Source: Janthinobacterium sp. 61
Lineage (GTDB): Bacteria > Pseudomonadota > Gammaproteobacteria > Burkholderiales > Burkholderiaceae_D
Length of the DNA stretch: 64,000 bases
Assembly (NCBI RefSeq): GCF_002846335.1
Contig: NZ_PJMQ01000001.1
Span: forward strand, 3,224,001-3,288,000
Direction: 5' to 3'
Made by a program: the position numbers and the translations under genes. Below are positions 27,076 to 35,160 of this stretch, in pieces. A model generated the notes under the pieces. The model was given only the letters and a program-made list of their open reading frames with translations. It was not told where the DNA came from and did no database searches. Each line of letters opens with the position of its first letter. Positions within the stretch are counted from its first letter, which is position 1.

Positions 27076-27195
27076 CGGGCCAAGCGGGCCTGAAAAATGT
27101 CGAAGGCTAGGCGCAGCGACGCAGACAGTACGTCGGTACGGCAAGGAGCTGCAACGCCGCCATCGGCATTTTCTCAAGCTCGCGTCTCTGGCCCG
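27076..27195. repeat. 120-bp palindromic intergenic element
   Basis: Bounded by 7-bp perfect inverted ends CGGGCCA / TGGCCCG, with further imperfect pairing (GAAAAATG against CATTTTCTC) and an internal hairpin GTAC-GTCG-GTAC. The core CGAAGGCTAGGCGCAGCGAC has the look of a dispersed REP/MITE-type sequence of Burkholderiales genomes, which is from general impression and not verified. No ORF. It ends 96 bases before folD. Confidence 0.45.
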
Positions 27196-27291
27196 CTGTT
27201 GTTACGCCTTTGCATAGCCAAAACCGCCCCTTTGCGCCGCCCGGCTTTATAATCTGTCTTTTCCCTCCCACCAGCTCTCAGCCTCCCTACT

Positions 27292-28137
27292 ATGCCAGCA
27301 CAACTGATCGACGGAATCGCCCTTTCCCAAAAACTGCGCAGCGAGATCGCCACGCGCGCCGCCGCCCTCACGGCCAAAGGCATCCAGCCCGGCCTGGCCG
27401 TAATTCTCGTCGGCGAAGACCCGGCCAGCCAGGTGTATGTCCGCAACAAGGTCAAGGCGTGCGGCGACGTGGGTTTTCACTCGGTGCTGGAAAAATATGA
27501 AGCGGACCTGTCCGAAGCGGACTTGCTGGCACGTATCGCCAGCCTGAATACCGACCCGGCCATCCACGGCATCCTCGTGCAAATGCCCTTGCCCAAGCAC
27601 ATCAACCCGCACAAGGTCATCGAAGCGATCGCCACGACGAAAGACGTGGATGGCTATTCCGTCCTGAGCGCCGGCGAACTGATGACGGGCTTGCCCGGCT
27701 TCCGCCCGTGCACGCCTTACGGCTGCATGAAATTGATCGAAAGCACGGGCGTGGACTTGCGCGGCAAGCACGCCGTCGTCATCGGCCGTAGCAACACCGT
27801 CGGCAAGCCGATGGCCCTGCTGCTCTTGCAAGCGAACGCTACCGTCACCATCTGCCATAGTGCAACCCCGGACCTGGGCCTGTACACGCGCCAGGCCGAC
27901 GTCGTCGTGGCCGCCGTCGGCCGCCGCAACACCCTGACAGCCGACATGGTCAAACCAGGCGCCATCGTCATCGATGTGGGCATGAACCGCGACGATGACA
28001 GCAAGCTGTGCGGTGACGTGGATTTTGCGGGCGTGAAAGAAGTCGCCTCCCACATCACGCCCGTGCCGGGTGGTGTTGGCCCGATGACGATCACCATGTT
28101 ATTAATGAACACGGTAGAGGCTGCCGAGCGCATCTAA
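27292..28137 (+). CDS. folD: methylenetetrahydrofolate dehydrogenase / cyclohydrolase
   Basis: 281 aa, full length. The bifunctional one-carbon enzyme that interconverts 5,10-methylene-THF and 10-formyl-THF using NADP. Catalytic Tyr-Lys in [14 protein letters not shown], the signature [12 protein letters not shown], and the NADP-binding segment [18 protein letters not shown] are all present, as is the C-terminal [16 protein letters not shown]. Cytoplasmic. It is followed 48 bases later by the M3 peptidase gene in the same direction. Confidence 0.97.
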   Translation: MPAQLIDGIALSQKLRSEIATRAAALTAKGIQPGLAVILVGEDPASQVYVRNKVKACGDVGFHSVLEKYEADLSEADLLARIASLNTDPAIHGILVQMPLPKHINPHKVIEAIATTKDVDGYSVLSAGELMTGLPGFRPCTPYGCMKLIESTGVDLRGKHAVVIGRSNTVGKPMALLLLQANATVTICHSATPDLGLYTRQADVVVAAVGRRNTLTADMVKPGAIVIDVGMNRDDDSKLCGDVDFAGVKEVASHITPVPGGVGPMTITMLLMNTVEAAERI

Positions 28138-28185
28138 AGAATCACCCCGGGGCGGCGTTGCCGCCCTATTAATATGGAACCGACG

Positions 28186-30255
28186 ATGAATACCAATCCC
28201 CTGCTTGATTTTTCCGGACTGCCACGCTTCGACGCGATTACGCACGAGCATGTCACGCCTGCCATCGATACCCTGCTGGCCCAGGCGCGCGCCACCGTGG
28301 CGCAGCTGGAAGCGCCGATGGAAGAAGTGAGTTGGGAAAACTTCGTCGCCCCCCAGGACCAGATCGCCGAAACTCTGGGCCGCGCCTGGAGCATCGTCAA
28401 CCACCTCAACAGCGTGGTCGATACGCCCGAGCTGCGCGCCGCCTACAATGCCAACCAGCCCAAGGTGACGGAATTCTGGACCGAGCTGGGCCAGAACGAA
28501 ATCCTCTTCGGCAAATACAAGCAGCTGCAGTCCAGCGCCGGCTTTGCCAGCCTGTCGCCGGCGCGCCGGCGCATCGTCGACAATGCCGTGCGCGACTTCC
28601 GCCTGGGCGGCGCCGAATTGCCCGAAGACAAGAAAGAGCGCTTTGGCGCCATCCAGGAAGAACATGCGGCCGTCTCCACGCGTTTTTCCGAAAACGTGCT
28701 CGATGCCACGAATGACTACAAGTTGCTGGTCGACAATGAAGCGGATCTCGCAGGCTTGCCCGACGACGTGAAGGCCGCCGCGCGCGCCGCCGCCGAGAAG
28801 GCGGGCAAAGCGGGCTATGAATTCTCGCTGCACTTCCCCTCTTACTACCCGATCCTGCAATTTGCCGACAATCGCGCGCTGCGCGAAACCATCTACCGTG
28901 CCAACGCCACCAAGGCCTCGGACCAGGGCGAGGTCTTCAGCAAGAAGGACGAGTGGGACAACACGCACAACATCGTCACTTTGTTGAGACTGCGCAACGA
29001 AGAGGCAAAACTGCTCGGCTACGGCAATTTTGCCGAAGTGTCGCTGGTCTCCAAAATGGCCACCTCGCCCGCGCAAGTCATCGCTTTCCTGGAAGACCTG
29101 GCCAAACGCGCGCGCCCGTTCGCAGAGAAGGACCTAGCCGAATTGAAACAATTCGCGCGGGAAGAACTGGACATCGCCGAGCTGCAAGCGTGGGACGTGC
29201 CATACGCTTCCGAAAAGCTGCAGGAACGCCGCTACGCGTTCTCGGCCCAGGAAGTAAAACAGTATTTCCCTGAACACAAGGTGATCGACGGCCTGTTCCG
29301 CCAGATCCAGAATCTGTTCGCGGTCGCGATCAAGCCCGATACGGCGCCCGTCTGGCACCCGGACGTGCGCTTTTACCGCATTGAGCGCGACGGCCAGCTG
29401 GTCGGCCAGTTCTACCTGGACCTGTATGCGCGCGCGGGCAAGAGCGGCGGCGCCTGGATGGACGATGCGCGCGGTCGCCGTGCCGATGCCAGCCAAGTGC
29501 AAACCCCGATCGCCTACCTGACCTGCAACTTCACGGAACCGGCCGTGGTCGACGGCCAAGCCCAGCCTGCCCTGTTCACGCACGATGAAGTGATCACCCT
29601 GTTCCACGAATTCGGCCACGGCCTGCACCATATGCTGACGGTGGTCGACGAACTGGGCGTGTCGGGCATCTCCGGCGTCGAATGGGATGCCGTGGAACTG
29701 CCCTCGCAATTCATGGAAAACTTCTGCTGGGAATGGGAAGTGCTCGAACACATGACGGCGCATGCCGTCACGGGCGAGCCGCTGCCGCGCGCGCTGTACG
29801 ACAAGATGCTGGCGGCCAAGAACTTCCAGTCCGGCTTGCAAACCCTGCGCCAGGTAGAATTTTCCTTGCTCGACATGCATTTGCACTATGACTACGATGC
29901 CAGCACGGGCCAGAGCGTACAGCAGCTGATCGACGGCGTGCGCGCCAGGTTTTCGCTGCTCATCCCGCCTCCGTTCAACCGCTTCCAGAATGCCTTCGGC
30001 CATATCTTTGCCGGCGGCTACGCGGCCGGCTACTACAGCTACAAATGGGCCGAGGTGCTGTCCGCCGACGCCTATGCAGCGTTCGAGGAAGCCAAGGCGC
30101 TGGGGCAGGCCGCCACCACCGCGGCCGGCAAGCGCTACCTGCAAGAAATCCTGTCCGTCGGTGGCTCGCGCCCCGCGCTGGAATCGTTTACGGCCTTCCG
30201 TGGCCGTGAACCATCGATCGACGCGCTGCTGCGCCACAGCGGCATGGCAGCCTGA
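28186..30255 (+). CDS. prlC: oligopeptidase A (M3 family zinc peptidase)
   Basis: 689 aa. A cytoplasmic thimet-type oligopeptidase that degrades short peptides, including cleaved signal peptides. The zinc site HEFGHGLHH is at residues 474-482, with the third ligand further on in SGVEWDAVELPSQFMENF. The N-terminus MNTNPLLDFSGLPRF matches the family; I chose the ATG at 28186 over 28174 because GGAAC lies at the right distance and the extra MEPT is not family-like. It is upstream of holC by 8 bases, so the two are probably cotranscribed. Confidence 0.93.
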   Translation: MNTNPLLDFSGLPRFDAITHEHVTPAIDTLLAQARATVAQLEAPMEEVSWENFVAPQDQIAETLGRAWSIVNHLNSVVDTPELRAAYNANQPKVTEFWTELGQNEILFGKYKQLQSSAGFASLSPARRRIVDNAVRDFRLGGAELPEDKKERFGAIQEEHAAVSTRFSENVLDATNDYKLLVDNEADLAGLPDDVKAAARAAAEKAGKAGYEFSLHFPSYYPILQFADNRALRETIYRANATKASDQGEVFSKKDEWDNTHNIVTLLRLRNEEAKLLGYGNFAEVSLVSKMATSPAQVIAFLEDLAKRARPFAEKDLAELKQFAREELDIAELQAWDVPYASEKLQERRYAFSAQEVKQYFPEHKVIDGLFRQIQNLFAVAIKPDTAPVWHPDVRFYRIERDGQLVGQFYLDLYARAGKSGGAWMDDARGRRADASQVQTPIAYLTCNFTEPAVVDGQAQPALFTHDEVITLFHEFGHGLHHMLTVVDELGVSGISGVEWDAVELPSQFMENFCWEWEVLEHMTAHAVTGEPLPRALYDKMLAAKNFQSGLQTLRQVEFSLLDMHLHYDYDASTGQSVQQLIDGVRARFSLLIPPPFNRFQNAFGHIFAGGYAAGYYSYKWAEVLSADAYAAFEEAKALGQAATTAAGKRYLQEILSVGGSRPALESFTAFRGREPSIDALLRHSGMAA

Positions 30256-30263
30256 AGGGTGAT

Positions 30264-30701
30264 ATGAGCAGCACCATGAACCGCGTCGATTTTCACAGCA
30301 ACGTGCCGGACAAGCTGGCCTACGCCTGCCGCCTGGCGCGCAAGGCCTATATGGCCGGCAACAAGGTCGTCGTGCTGGCGCAAGATGCCGCCCAGCTCGA
30401 CGCCTTGAACACGGCCATGTGGACCATTTCAGCCACGGATTTCCTGCCGCACGTGCTGGCCGGCGACCCGCTGGCGGCGCAAACGCCCATCATCCTGACC
30501 GATGACGCGGCCGCGGAGCTGCCGCACCACGACATCCTCGTCAACCTGTCGCAGTTGCCGCCGCCCAACTATGCGCAGTTCCAGCGCGTCTTCGAGATCG
30601 TTTCCATGGAGGAGCAAGATGCGCAGGCGGGCCGCCAGCGCTTTTTGCACTACCGCAAGCTGAACGTGCAGCCAACGCACTTCGTGGCGGGTAAAGCATG
30701 A
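30264..30701 (+). CDS. holC: DNA polymerase III chi subunit
   Basis: 145 aa. The chi subunit links the clamp-loader complex to single-strand DNA-binding protein. Family features visible are the N-terminal RVDFHSNVPDKLAYACRLAR, FLPH-x-LAGDP and ILVNLSQLPPPNYAQFQRV, followed by E-x5-D-x2-AGRQRFLHYRK. The start at 30264 has GAAGGG upstream; MNRVDF at 30276 is an alternative. The stop overlaps the ATG of the next gene (ATGA), indicating translational coupling. Confidence 0.92.
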   Translation: MSSTMNRVDFHSNVPDKLAYACRLARKAYMAGNKVVVLAQDAAQLDALNTAMWTISATDFLPHVLAGDPLAAQTPIILTDDAAAELPHHDILVNLSQLPPPNYAQFQRVFEIVSMEEQDAQAGRQRFLHYRKLNVQPTHFVAGKA

Positions 30702-31111
30702 ACGAACAGCCATTCGACCAGGGCATTCCGCTGCTGACGGAAGTACTGTCGGGGCCGGAAGCCTTGCATGAGACGACGGCGGAGCCGGAAACCGTGCCGA
30801 GCATCGGCAGGACCGACATGATCGAAGTGGCCGATATTGCCGAGATGGAGGCCGCACCTGCTCCCGCCATTGCCCAACCCGACTGGGACGCCATCGAACA
30901 GCGGCTGACCCAGCGCATCCTGCACCAGGTGCAGGGCAAGATCGATCATCTGCTGGAAGAACGCATCGCCCACGTGCTGCAAACGGCCCTGCAAAACGCG
31001 CTGATCGGCATGCGCGGCGCCCTGCGCGCAGACTTGCAGCAATCGCTGGAGCAGATCGTGGCGCATGCGGTCAGCCATGAGCTGGGGCATTTGCATCCAC
31101 CTGCGCAGTAA
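30698..31111 (+). CDS. hypothetical protein coupled to holC (possibly DUF2486 family)
   Basis: 137 aa, starting inside the holC stop codon. The N-terminal half is acidic and low in structure (LTEVLSGPEALHETTAEPET). The C-terminal half is a long amphipathic helix region (WDAIEQRLTQRILHQVQGKI, then LQTALQNALIGMRGALRADL). Small acidic proteins of this layout commonly follow holC in betaproteobacteria and are grouped as DUF2486; I assign this from context, not from a profile match. Position suggests a partner in replication, but that is only an inference. Confidence 0.7.
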   Translation: MNEQPFDQGIPLLTEVLSGPEALHETTAEPETVPSIGRTDMIEVADIAEMEAAPAPAIAQPDWDAIEQRLTQRILHQVQGKIDHLLEERIAHVLQTALQNALIGMRGALRADLQQSLEQIVAHAVSHELGHLHPPAQ

Positions 31112-31154
31112 GCACACGCCTGTCGTTGACACCATGTCACCCGCCGGCAAACAT

Positions 31155-31199
31155 CCGGGGTCAGACCCGACGTGACTCGGCGTCCCCGTCTGACCCCGG
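31155..31199. repeat. palindromic element with GTCAGACCC core
   Basis: Perfect 12-bp arms CCGGGGTCAGAC / GTCTGACCCCGG surround 21 bases that include a smaller ACG...CGT pairing. The arms share GTCAGACCC with the palindrome at 8087-8117. It lies in the 347-bp gap 31112-31458 before the binding-protein gene, where I see no gene; a second hairpin AAAGCC / GGCTTT lies near 31344-31364. Confidence 0.7.
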
Positions 31200-31458
31200 C
31201 ATTCAAGCCTTTGGGATAAATGACCGTCACTGCATTCGCGCTCTACACCCTTCCCCCTCCCAACGCCATTCTTTGGTGCGCTCGTGCCTGCGAAATCGGT
31301 GCATCGCGCCTCACTTTGGTGATTGTTGCGACAAAATGCAAAAAGCCCCAAAAGCGGCTTTGCGCGGCCTGTTTTTTGTTGTAACGTACTTCACACGTAC
31401 CGCCATTCGAAGCGGTTTCACGAGACGCCGCCGTATCTTTATCCATTGGAGAATGTTT

Positions 31459-32601
31459 ATGCTGCTCAAGACCAAAGTCCTTCCTTTCGCCATCGCCCTC
31501 GCCTTTGCCGGCCATGCGGGCGCGCAGGAAATCATCAAGATAGGCCACGTCGCCCCGGTCTCTGGCGCCAGCTCCCACCTGGGCAAGGATAATGAGAATG
31601 CGGCCAAGATGGCCATCGAGGATTTGAACGCCAAAGGCTTCAAGATCGACGGCAAAGCCGTGAAATTCGTGCTGGTGCCCGAAGATGACGCGGCAGATCC
31701 CAAACAGGGCACGGCCGTGGCGCAAAAACTGGTCGACGCCAAGGTCAACGGCGTCGTCGGCCATTTGAACTCGGGCACGACGATACCCGCCTCGCGCATT
31801 TACTTCAATGCCGGCATTCCGCAGATTTCACCGGCCGCCACCAACCCGACGTATACCCAGCAGAAATTCAACACGGCCTTCCGCGTGGTGGCCAATGACA
31901 ACAAGCTGGGCGGTACCCTGGGTGCATATGCCGTGGGCAAGCTGCAAGCGAAGAAAATCGCCGTCATCGATGACCGCACGGCCTACGGCCAGGGCGTGGC
32001 GGAACAGTTCGTCAAGGGCGCCAAGAAGGCGGCGCCTGGCGTGCAAATCGTCGGCAAGGAATTTACGAATGCCAACGCGACCGACTTCAATGCCATCCTG
32101 ACCAGCATCAAGTCGAAAAATCCCGACCTGATCTTCTTTGGCGGCATGGATTCCGTGGGCGGCCCCATGCTGCGCCAGATGAAGGCGCTGGGCATCAAGG
32201 CCAAGTTCATGGGCGGCGACGGCCTGTGCACGGAACCACTGGGCAAGCTGGCGGGCGACGCCGTGGGCGAAGACATGGTCACCTGCGCGGAAGCGGGCGG
32301 CGTGACGGGCGCGCAGCAAAAAGGCATGGACGATTTCCGCGCCCGCTACAAGCAGAAATACAATATGGAAGTGCAGCTGTACGCGCCGTACGTCTACGAT
32401 GCCGTGATGACCATGGCCACCGCCATGGCCGACGCGAAATCGTCGAAGCCGTCCGTCTACCTGCCGTTCCTGGCGAAGGTGCACTACCAGGGCGTGACGG
32501 GCCCCATCTCGTTCGATGCCAACGGCGACATCAAGGATGGCGCGCTGACCCTGTTCACCTACCGGGATGGCAAGAAAACCAAGATGGAAGTGATTAAATA
32601 G
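31459..32601 (+). CDS. branched-chain amino acid ABC transporter substrate-binding protein
   Basis: 380 aa. Signal peptide (MLLKTKVLPFAIALAFAGHA, cleaved at AGA-QE), then a LivJ/LivK-type type I periplasmic binding protein: IKIGHVAPVSGASSHLGKDN, NGVVGHLNSGTTIPASRIY and ISPAATNPTYTQQ are typical. It binds leucine/isoleucine/valine or a related ligand. The start at 31459 is preceded by GGAG at 7 bases; the longer frame to 31126 crosses a palindrome and is rejected. No permease or ATPase genes are adjacent, so it is an orphan binding protein. Its last 8 bases overlap the convergent LysR gene. Confidence 0.9.
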   Translation: MLLKTKVLPFAIALAFAGHAGAQEIIKIGHVAPVSGASSHLGKDNENAAKMAIEDLNAKGFKIDGKAVKFVLVPEDDAADPKQGTAVAQKLVDAKVNGVVGHLNSGTTIPASRIYFNAGIPQISPAATNPTYTQQKFNTAFRVVANDNKLGGTLGAYAVGKLQAKKIAVIDDRTAYGQGVAEQFVKGAKKAAPGVQIVGKEFTNANATDFNAILTSIKSKNPDLIFFGGMDSVGGPMLRQMKALGIKAKFMGGDGLCTEPLGKLAGDAVGEDMVTCAEAGGVTGAQQKGMDDFRARYKQKYNMEVQLYAPYVYDAVMTMATAMADAKSSKPSVYLPFLAKVHYQGVTGPISFDANGDIKDGALTLFTYRDGKKTKMEVIK

Positions 32602-33496
32602 GCGGCTGCTCGGCCACGTAAGCGAGCAAGCCTTCGACCAGCGCGTCGAAGGTGGCGCGGCAGCGCAGGCTGCCGCGCAAGTCTGCATGCATGGTGACCC
32701 AGGTTTCCATGGGCAGCGAAAACGCTTGCGGCAACACGCGCCGCAGGGCCGGGTCGCGCGCCGCCAGCGCCGCCTGGCATACGCCGATGCCGGCGCCCGC
32801 GCGTATCAGGGCCAGTTGCGCCAGGTCGCTGTCGCTGCGCCAGGCAAAGTTTTCCCGCGTAAATCCATCAAAGGCCGCGCCCGCGTTGCGCACGAAGGGA
32901 CTCGCCTCGTCATAGCCGATGATGGCATGGCGCGCCAGATCGGCCAGTGCCAAAGGCATGCCATGCTGCGCCAGATAGTCCGCGTGCGCATGCAGGCCCA
33001 GTTCGATATCGCCCACCTTGCGCGCCACCAGCTGTTCCTGGCGGGGCCGCAGCATGCGCACGGCAATATCCGCTTCCCGGCGCAGCAAGTCCTGCACCTT
33101 GTTACTCAATACCAATTCAATAATCAAGTCCGGATGGCGCGCACGCAGGCGGGCCAGTATCGCCGGCAGCACCTGCACGCCCACCACTTCGCTGGCCGCG
33201 ATGCGCACGACGCCAGCCACGCCCTGCCCTTGACTGCTGGCGGCGCGCTGCATCAGGGCCGCCGTATGCTCCATGGTTTCCGCGTGGGGGCGCAGCGCCA
33301 GCGCCACTTCCGTGGGCAGCAGGCCCTGCTGGGAACGCGTAAACAGGGTCGCGCCCAGCGCCTGCTCCAGCGCGGCGACATGCCGGCCGACGGTGGGCTG
33401 CGTGATGCCCAGCGCGCGGGCCGCGCCGGACAGCGAACCATGCTTGAGCACGGCCAGCAGCGAACGATAGTATTCCCAGGCAATGGAGGTAGTCAT
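32594..33496 (-). CDS. LysR-family transcriptional regulator
   Basis: 300 aa. Helix-turn-helix domain at residues 1-68 (YYRSLLAVLKHGSLSGAARA, then TQPTVGRHVAALEQALGATL), then the effector domain (GVVRIAASEVVGVQVLPAIL). The gene tail overlaps the convergent binding-protein gene by 8 bases. Its promoter region (33497-33587) is shared with the divergent epimerase-like gene, which is the likeliest target. Confidence 0.9.
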   Translation of the reverse strand: MTTSIAWEYYRSLLAVLKHGSLSGAARALGITQPTVGRHVAALEQALGATLFTRSQQGLLPTEVALALRPHAETMEHTAALMQRAASSQGQGVAGVVRIAASEVVGVQVLPAILARLRARHPDLIIELVLSNKVQDLLRREADIAVRMLRPRQEQLVARKVGDIELGLHAHADYLAQHGMPLALADLARHAIIGYDEASPFVRNAGAAFDGFTRENFAWRSDSDLAQLALIRAGAGIGVCQAALAARDPALRRVLPQAFSLPMETWVTMHADLRGSLRCRATFDALVEGLLAYVAEQPPI

Positions 33497-33587
33497 ACAT
33501 AAATGTATAGCCTGTCATCGATGTTCGTCAATTCTCAATTAGCCTTGCGTGGCAGATACTGGCTCCATCAACCACAGGGAGGCCATG

Positions 33588-34604
33588 ATGGAGAACACGA
33601 AAAACACGAAAGCGGTATTGGTGCTGGGCGCCACGGGCGGCATCGGCGGCGAAATGCTGCGCCAGCTAGCGGCGGCGGGCTGGCAGGTACGCGCCTTGAC
33701 GCGGGGAGAAACGCCATCGCCGCGCGGCGACGGCGTTGCATGGCTGCGCGGCGATGCGCTGTCGCGCGCGGACGTGCTGGCGGCCGCCAAAGGTTGCGCC
33801 GTCATCGTGCACGCCGTCAACCCGCCCGGCTACCGCCACTGGGGCCGGCTGGTGCTGCCCATGCTCGACAACACCATCGCGGCCGCCATCGCCGAAGGCG
33901 CCACCATCGTGCTGCCTGGTACCGTGTACAACTTTGGCCCCGATGCCTTCCCCAGGCTGGCCGAGGACGCACCGCAGCACCCGCAGACGCGCAAGGGCGC
34001 CATCCGCGTGGAACTGGAAGCGCGCCTGGAGCGGGCAAGCACGCAGGGCGCCAGGGTCCTGATCGTGCGGGCGGGCGATTTCTTCGGCCCCCGTGCCGGC
34101 AATAACTGGTTTTCGCAGGGTCTCGTCAAGCCGGGCCAGAGCGTGCGCAGCGTGCTGTATCCGGGCGCACCCGGCGTGGGCCATCAGTGGTCCTACCTGC
34201 CCGACGTGGCGCACACGATGCTGCAATTGCTGGCCATGCGCGCCACCTTGCCCGCGTTTGCGCGCTTTCACATGGCTGGCCACTGGGACCACGACGGCAG
34301 GCAAATGACGGGGGCGATTGCCCGCGTGCTGGAACAGGCCACGGGTACGCCACCGGCCATCCGACGTTTTCCGTGGTGGCTGGTGGCACTGGCGTCACCG
34401 TTCGTGGCGACCCTGCGTGAAATGCGCGAAATGCGCTATTTATGGCAAACCCCGCTACAGATGGACAATGCGCAGCTGCTGGCCGTACTGGGCCGGGAGC
34501 CGCATACGCCGCTCGACGAGGCGGTGCGGGCGACATTGCAGGGCATGGGCAATCTGCAAAAGGCAGCGGGCAAAAAAAACGCGCCGGGATTGCCGGCGCG
34601 TTAA
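33588..34604 (+). CDS. NAD-dependent epimerase/dehydratase-type (extended SDR) protein
   Basis: 338 aa. The N-terminus has the Rossmann motif VLVLGATGGIGGEMLRQLAA, and the body follows the NAD(P)-dependent epimerase/NmrA-like family (VIVHAVNPPGYRHWG, then LPGTVYNFGPDAFP with the Tyr of the SDR site). Start 33588 has GGGAGG 5 bases upstream; ATGs at 33585 and 33549 are less well placed. The reaction is unknown. It is divergent from a LysR gene and its 3' end contains the terminator of the opposing cytochrome gene. Confidence 0.83.
   Translation: MENTKNTKAVLVLGATGGIGGEMLRQLAAAGWQVRALTRGETPSPRGDGVAWLRGDALSRADVLAAAKGCAVIVHAVNPPGYRHWGRLVLPMLDNTIAAAIAEGATIVLPGTVYNFGPDAFPRLAEDAPQHPQTRKGAIRVELEARLERASTQGARVLIVRAGDFFGPRAGNNWFSQGLVKPGQSVRSVLYPGAPGVGHQWSYLPDVAHTMLQLLAMRATLPAFARFHMAGHWDHDGRQMTGAIARVLEQATGTPPAIRRFPWWLVALASPFVATLREMREMRYLWQTPLQMDNAQLLAVLGREPHTPLDEAVRATLQGMGNLQKAAGKKNAPGLPAR
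34572..34602 (-). terminator. terminator of the cytochrome c gene, inside the opposing CDS
   Basis: On the minus strand a 10-bp stem AACGCGCCGG / CCGGCGCGTT is followed by eight T. The hairpin spans the last codons of the convergent epimerase-like gene, whose terminal KKNAPGLPAR is encoded by it. Confidence 0.88.
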
Positions 34605-34625
34605 TTGCAGGTACTGCGGCACAGA

Positions 34626-34937
34626 TTATTTCTGTGCCAGTACCCATTTGACCAGGGTGTGGGCTTCCGCATCGCTCACCTGCGGGTTGGCTGGCATCGG
34701 GATCGCGCCCCAGGTGCCGGAACCGCCCTTCATGACTTTCGCCACGAGCTTGGCTTCCGCGTCCTTTTGGCCGGCATACTTGGCCGCCACGTCTTTATAC
34801 GCCGGGCCCACCAGTTTCGTGCTCACCGCGTGGCAAGCCATGCAGTTCTTTGCTTTCGCCAGGTCCGGATTGGCCAACGCTGCTTGCGATGCCAGAGCCG
34901 ACACGGCCAATACACTCACCAACATAAAACGTTTCAT
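34626..34937 (-). CDS. class I c-type cytochrome (c551/c552 type)
   Basis: 103 aa. Signal peptide MKRFMLVSVLAVSALASQAALA, then a single-heme domain with CMACH and the axial methionine in WGAIPMPAN. A small periplasmic electron carrier between the bc1 complex and terminal oxidases or other reductases. It has its own terminator. The neighbours (epimerase-like gene, ilvD) say nothing about its partner. Confidence 0.95.
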   Translation of the reverse strand: MKRFMLVSVLAVSALASQAALANPDLAKAKNCMACHAVSTKLVGPAYKDVAAKYAGQKDAEAKLVAKVMKGGSGTWGAIPMPANPQVSDAEAHTLVKWVLAQK

Positions 34938-35016
34938 TGTCTTTTCTCCAAAGTTACTTCCTGCGGCATTTTACTGTGTTTCCGCAGATGCACCACGAGC
35001 CCAGATCAAGCGTTTC

Positions 35017-35042
35017 AATGTAGTAACGCAATGTAGTAGCGA
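35017..35042. repeat. tandem 13-bp direct repeat
   Basis: AATGTAGTAACGC is followed directly by AATGTAGTAGCGA, 11 of 13 bases equal. It lies in the 220-bp gap between the cytochrome start and the ilvD stop, about 80 bases upstream of the cytochrome ATG, so it may be a regulatory site for that gene. A GGCCCC / GGGGCC hairpin at about 35113-35136 lies past ilvD. Confidence 0.4.
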
Positions 35043-35160
35043 TTAGGCACTCATATTCTGCCCCATCTGCGCGCGCCTGACCATGTTGTTTGTAAGGCGA
35101 TGTAACGACAAGCGGCCCCGCACGGTCAAATGGGGCCTGCCGTCGCACTTACACAACAAA

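Noticed and set aside
26882..27217. Short frames in the aceE-folD gap
   Set aside because: They overlap the aceE promoter and a palindromic element and have no coding signature.
31126..31458. Longer start for the branched-chain binding protein
   Set aside because: It would remove the signal peptide from the N-terminus and translate across a palindromic element.
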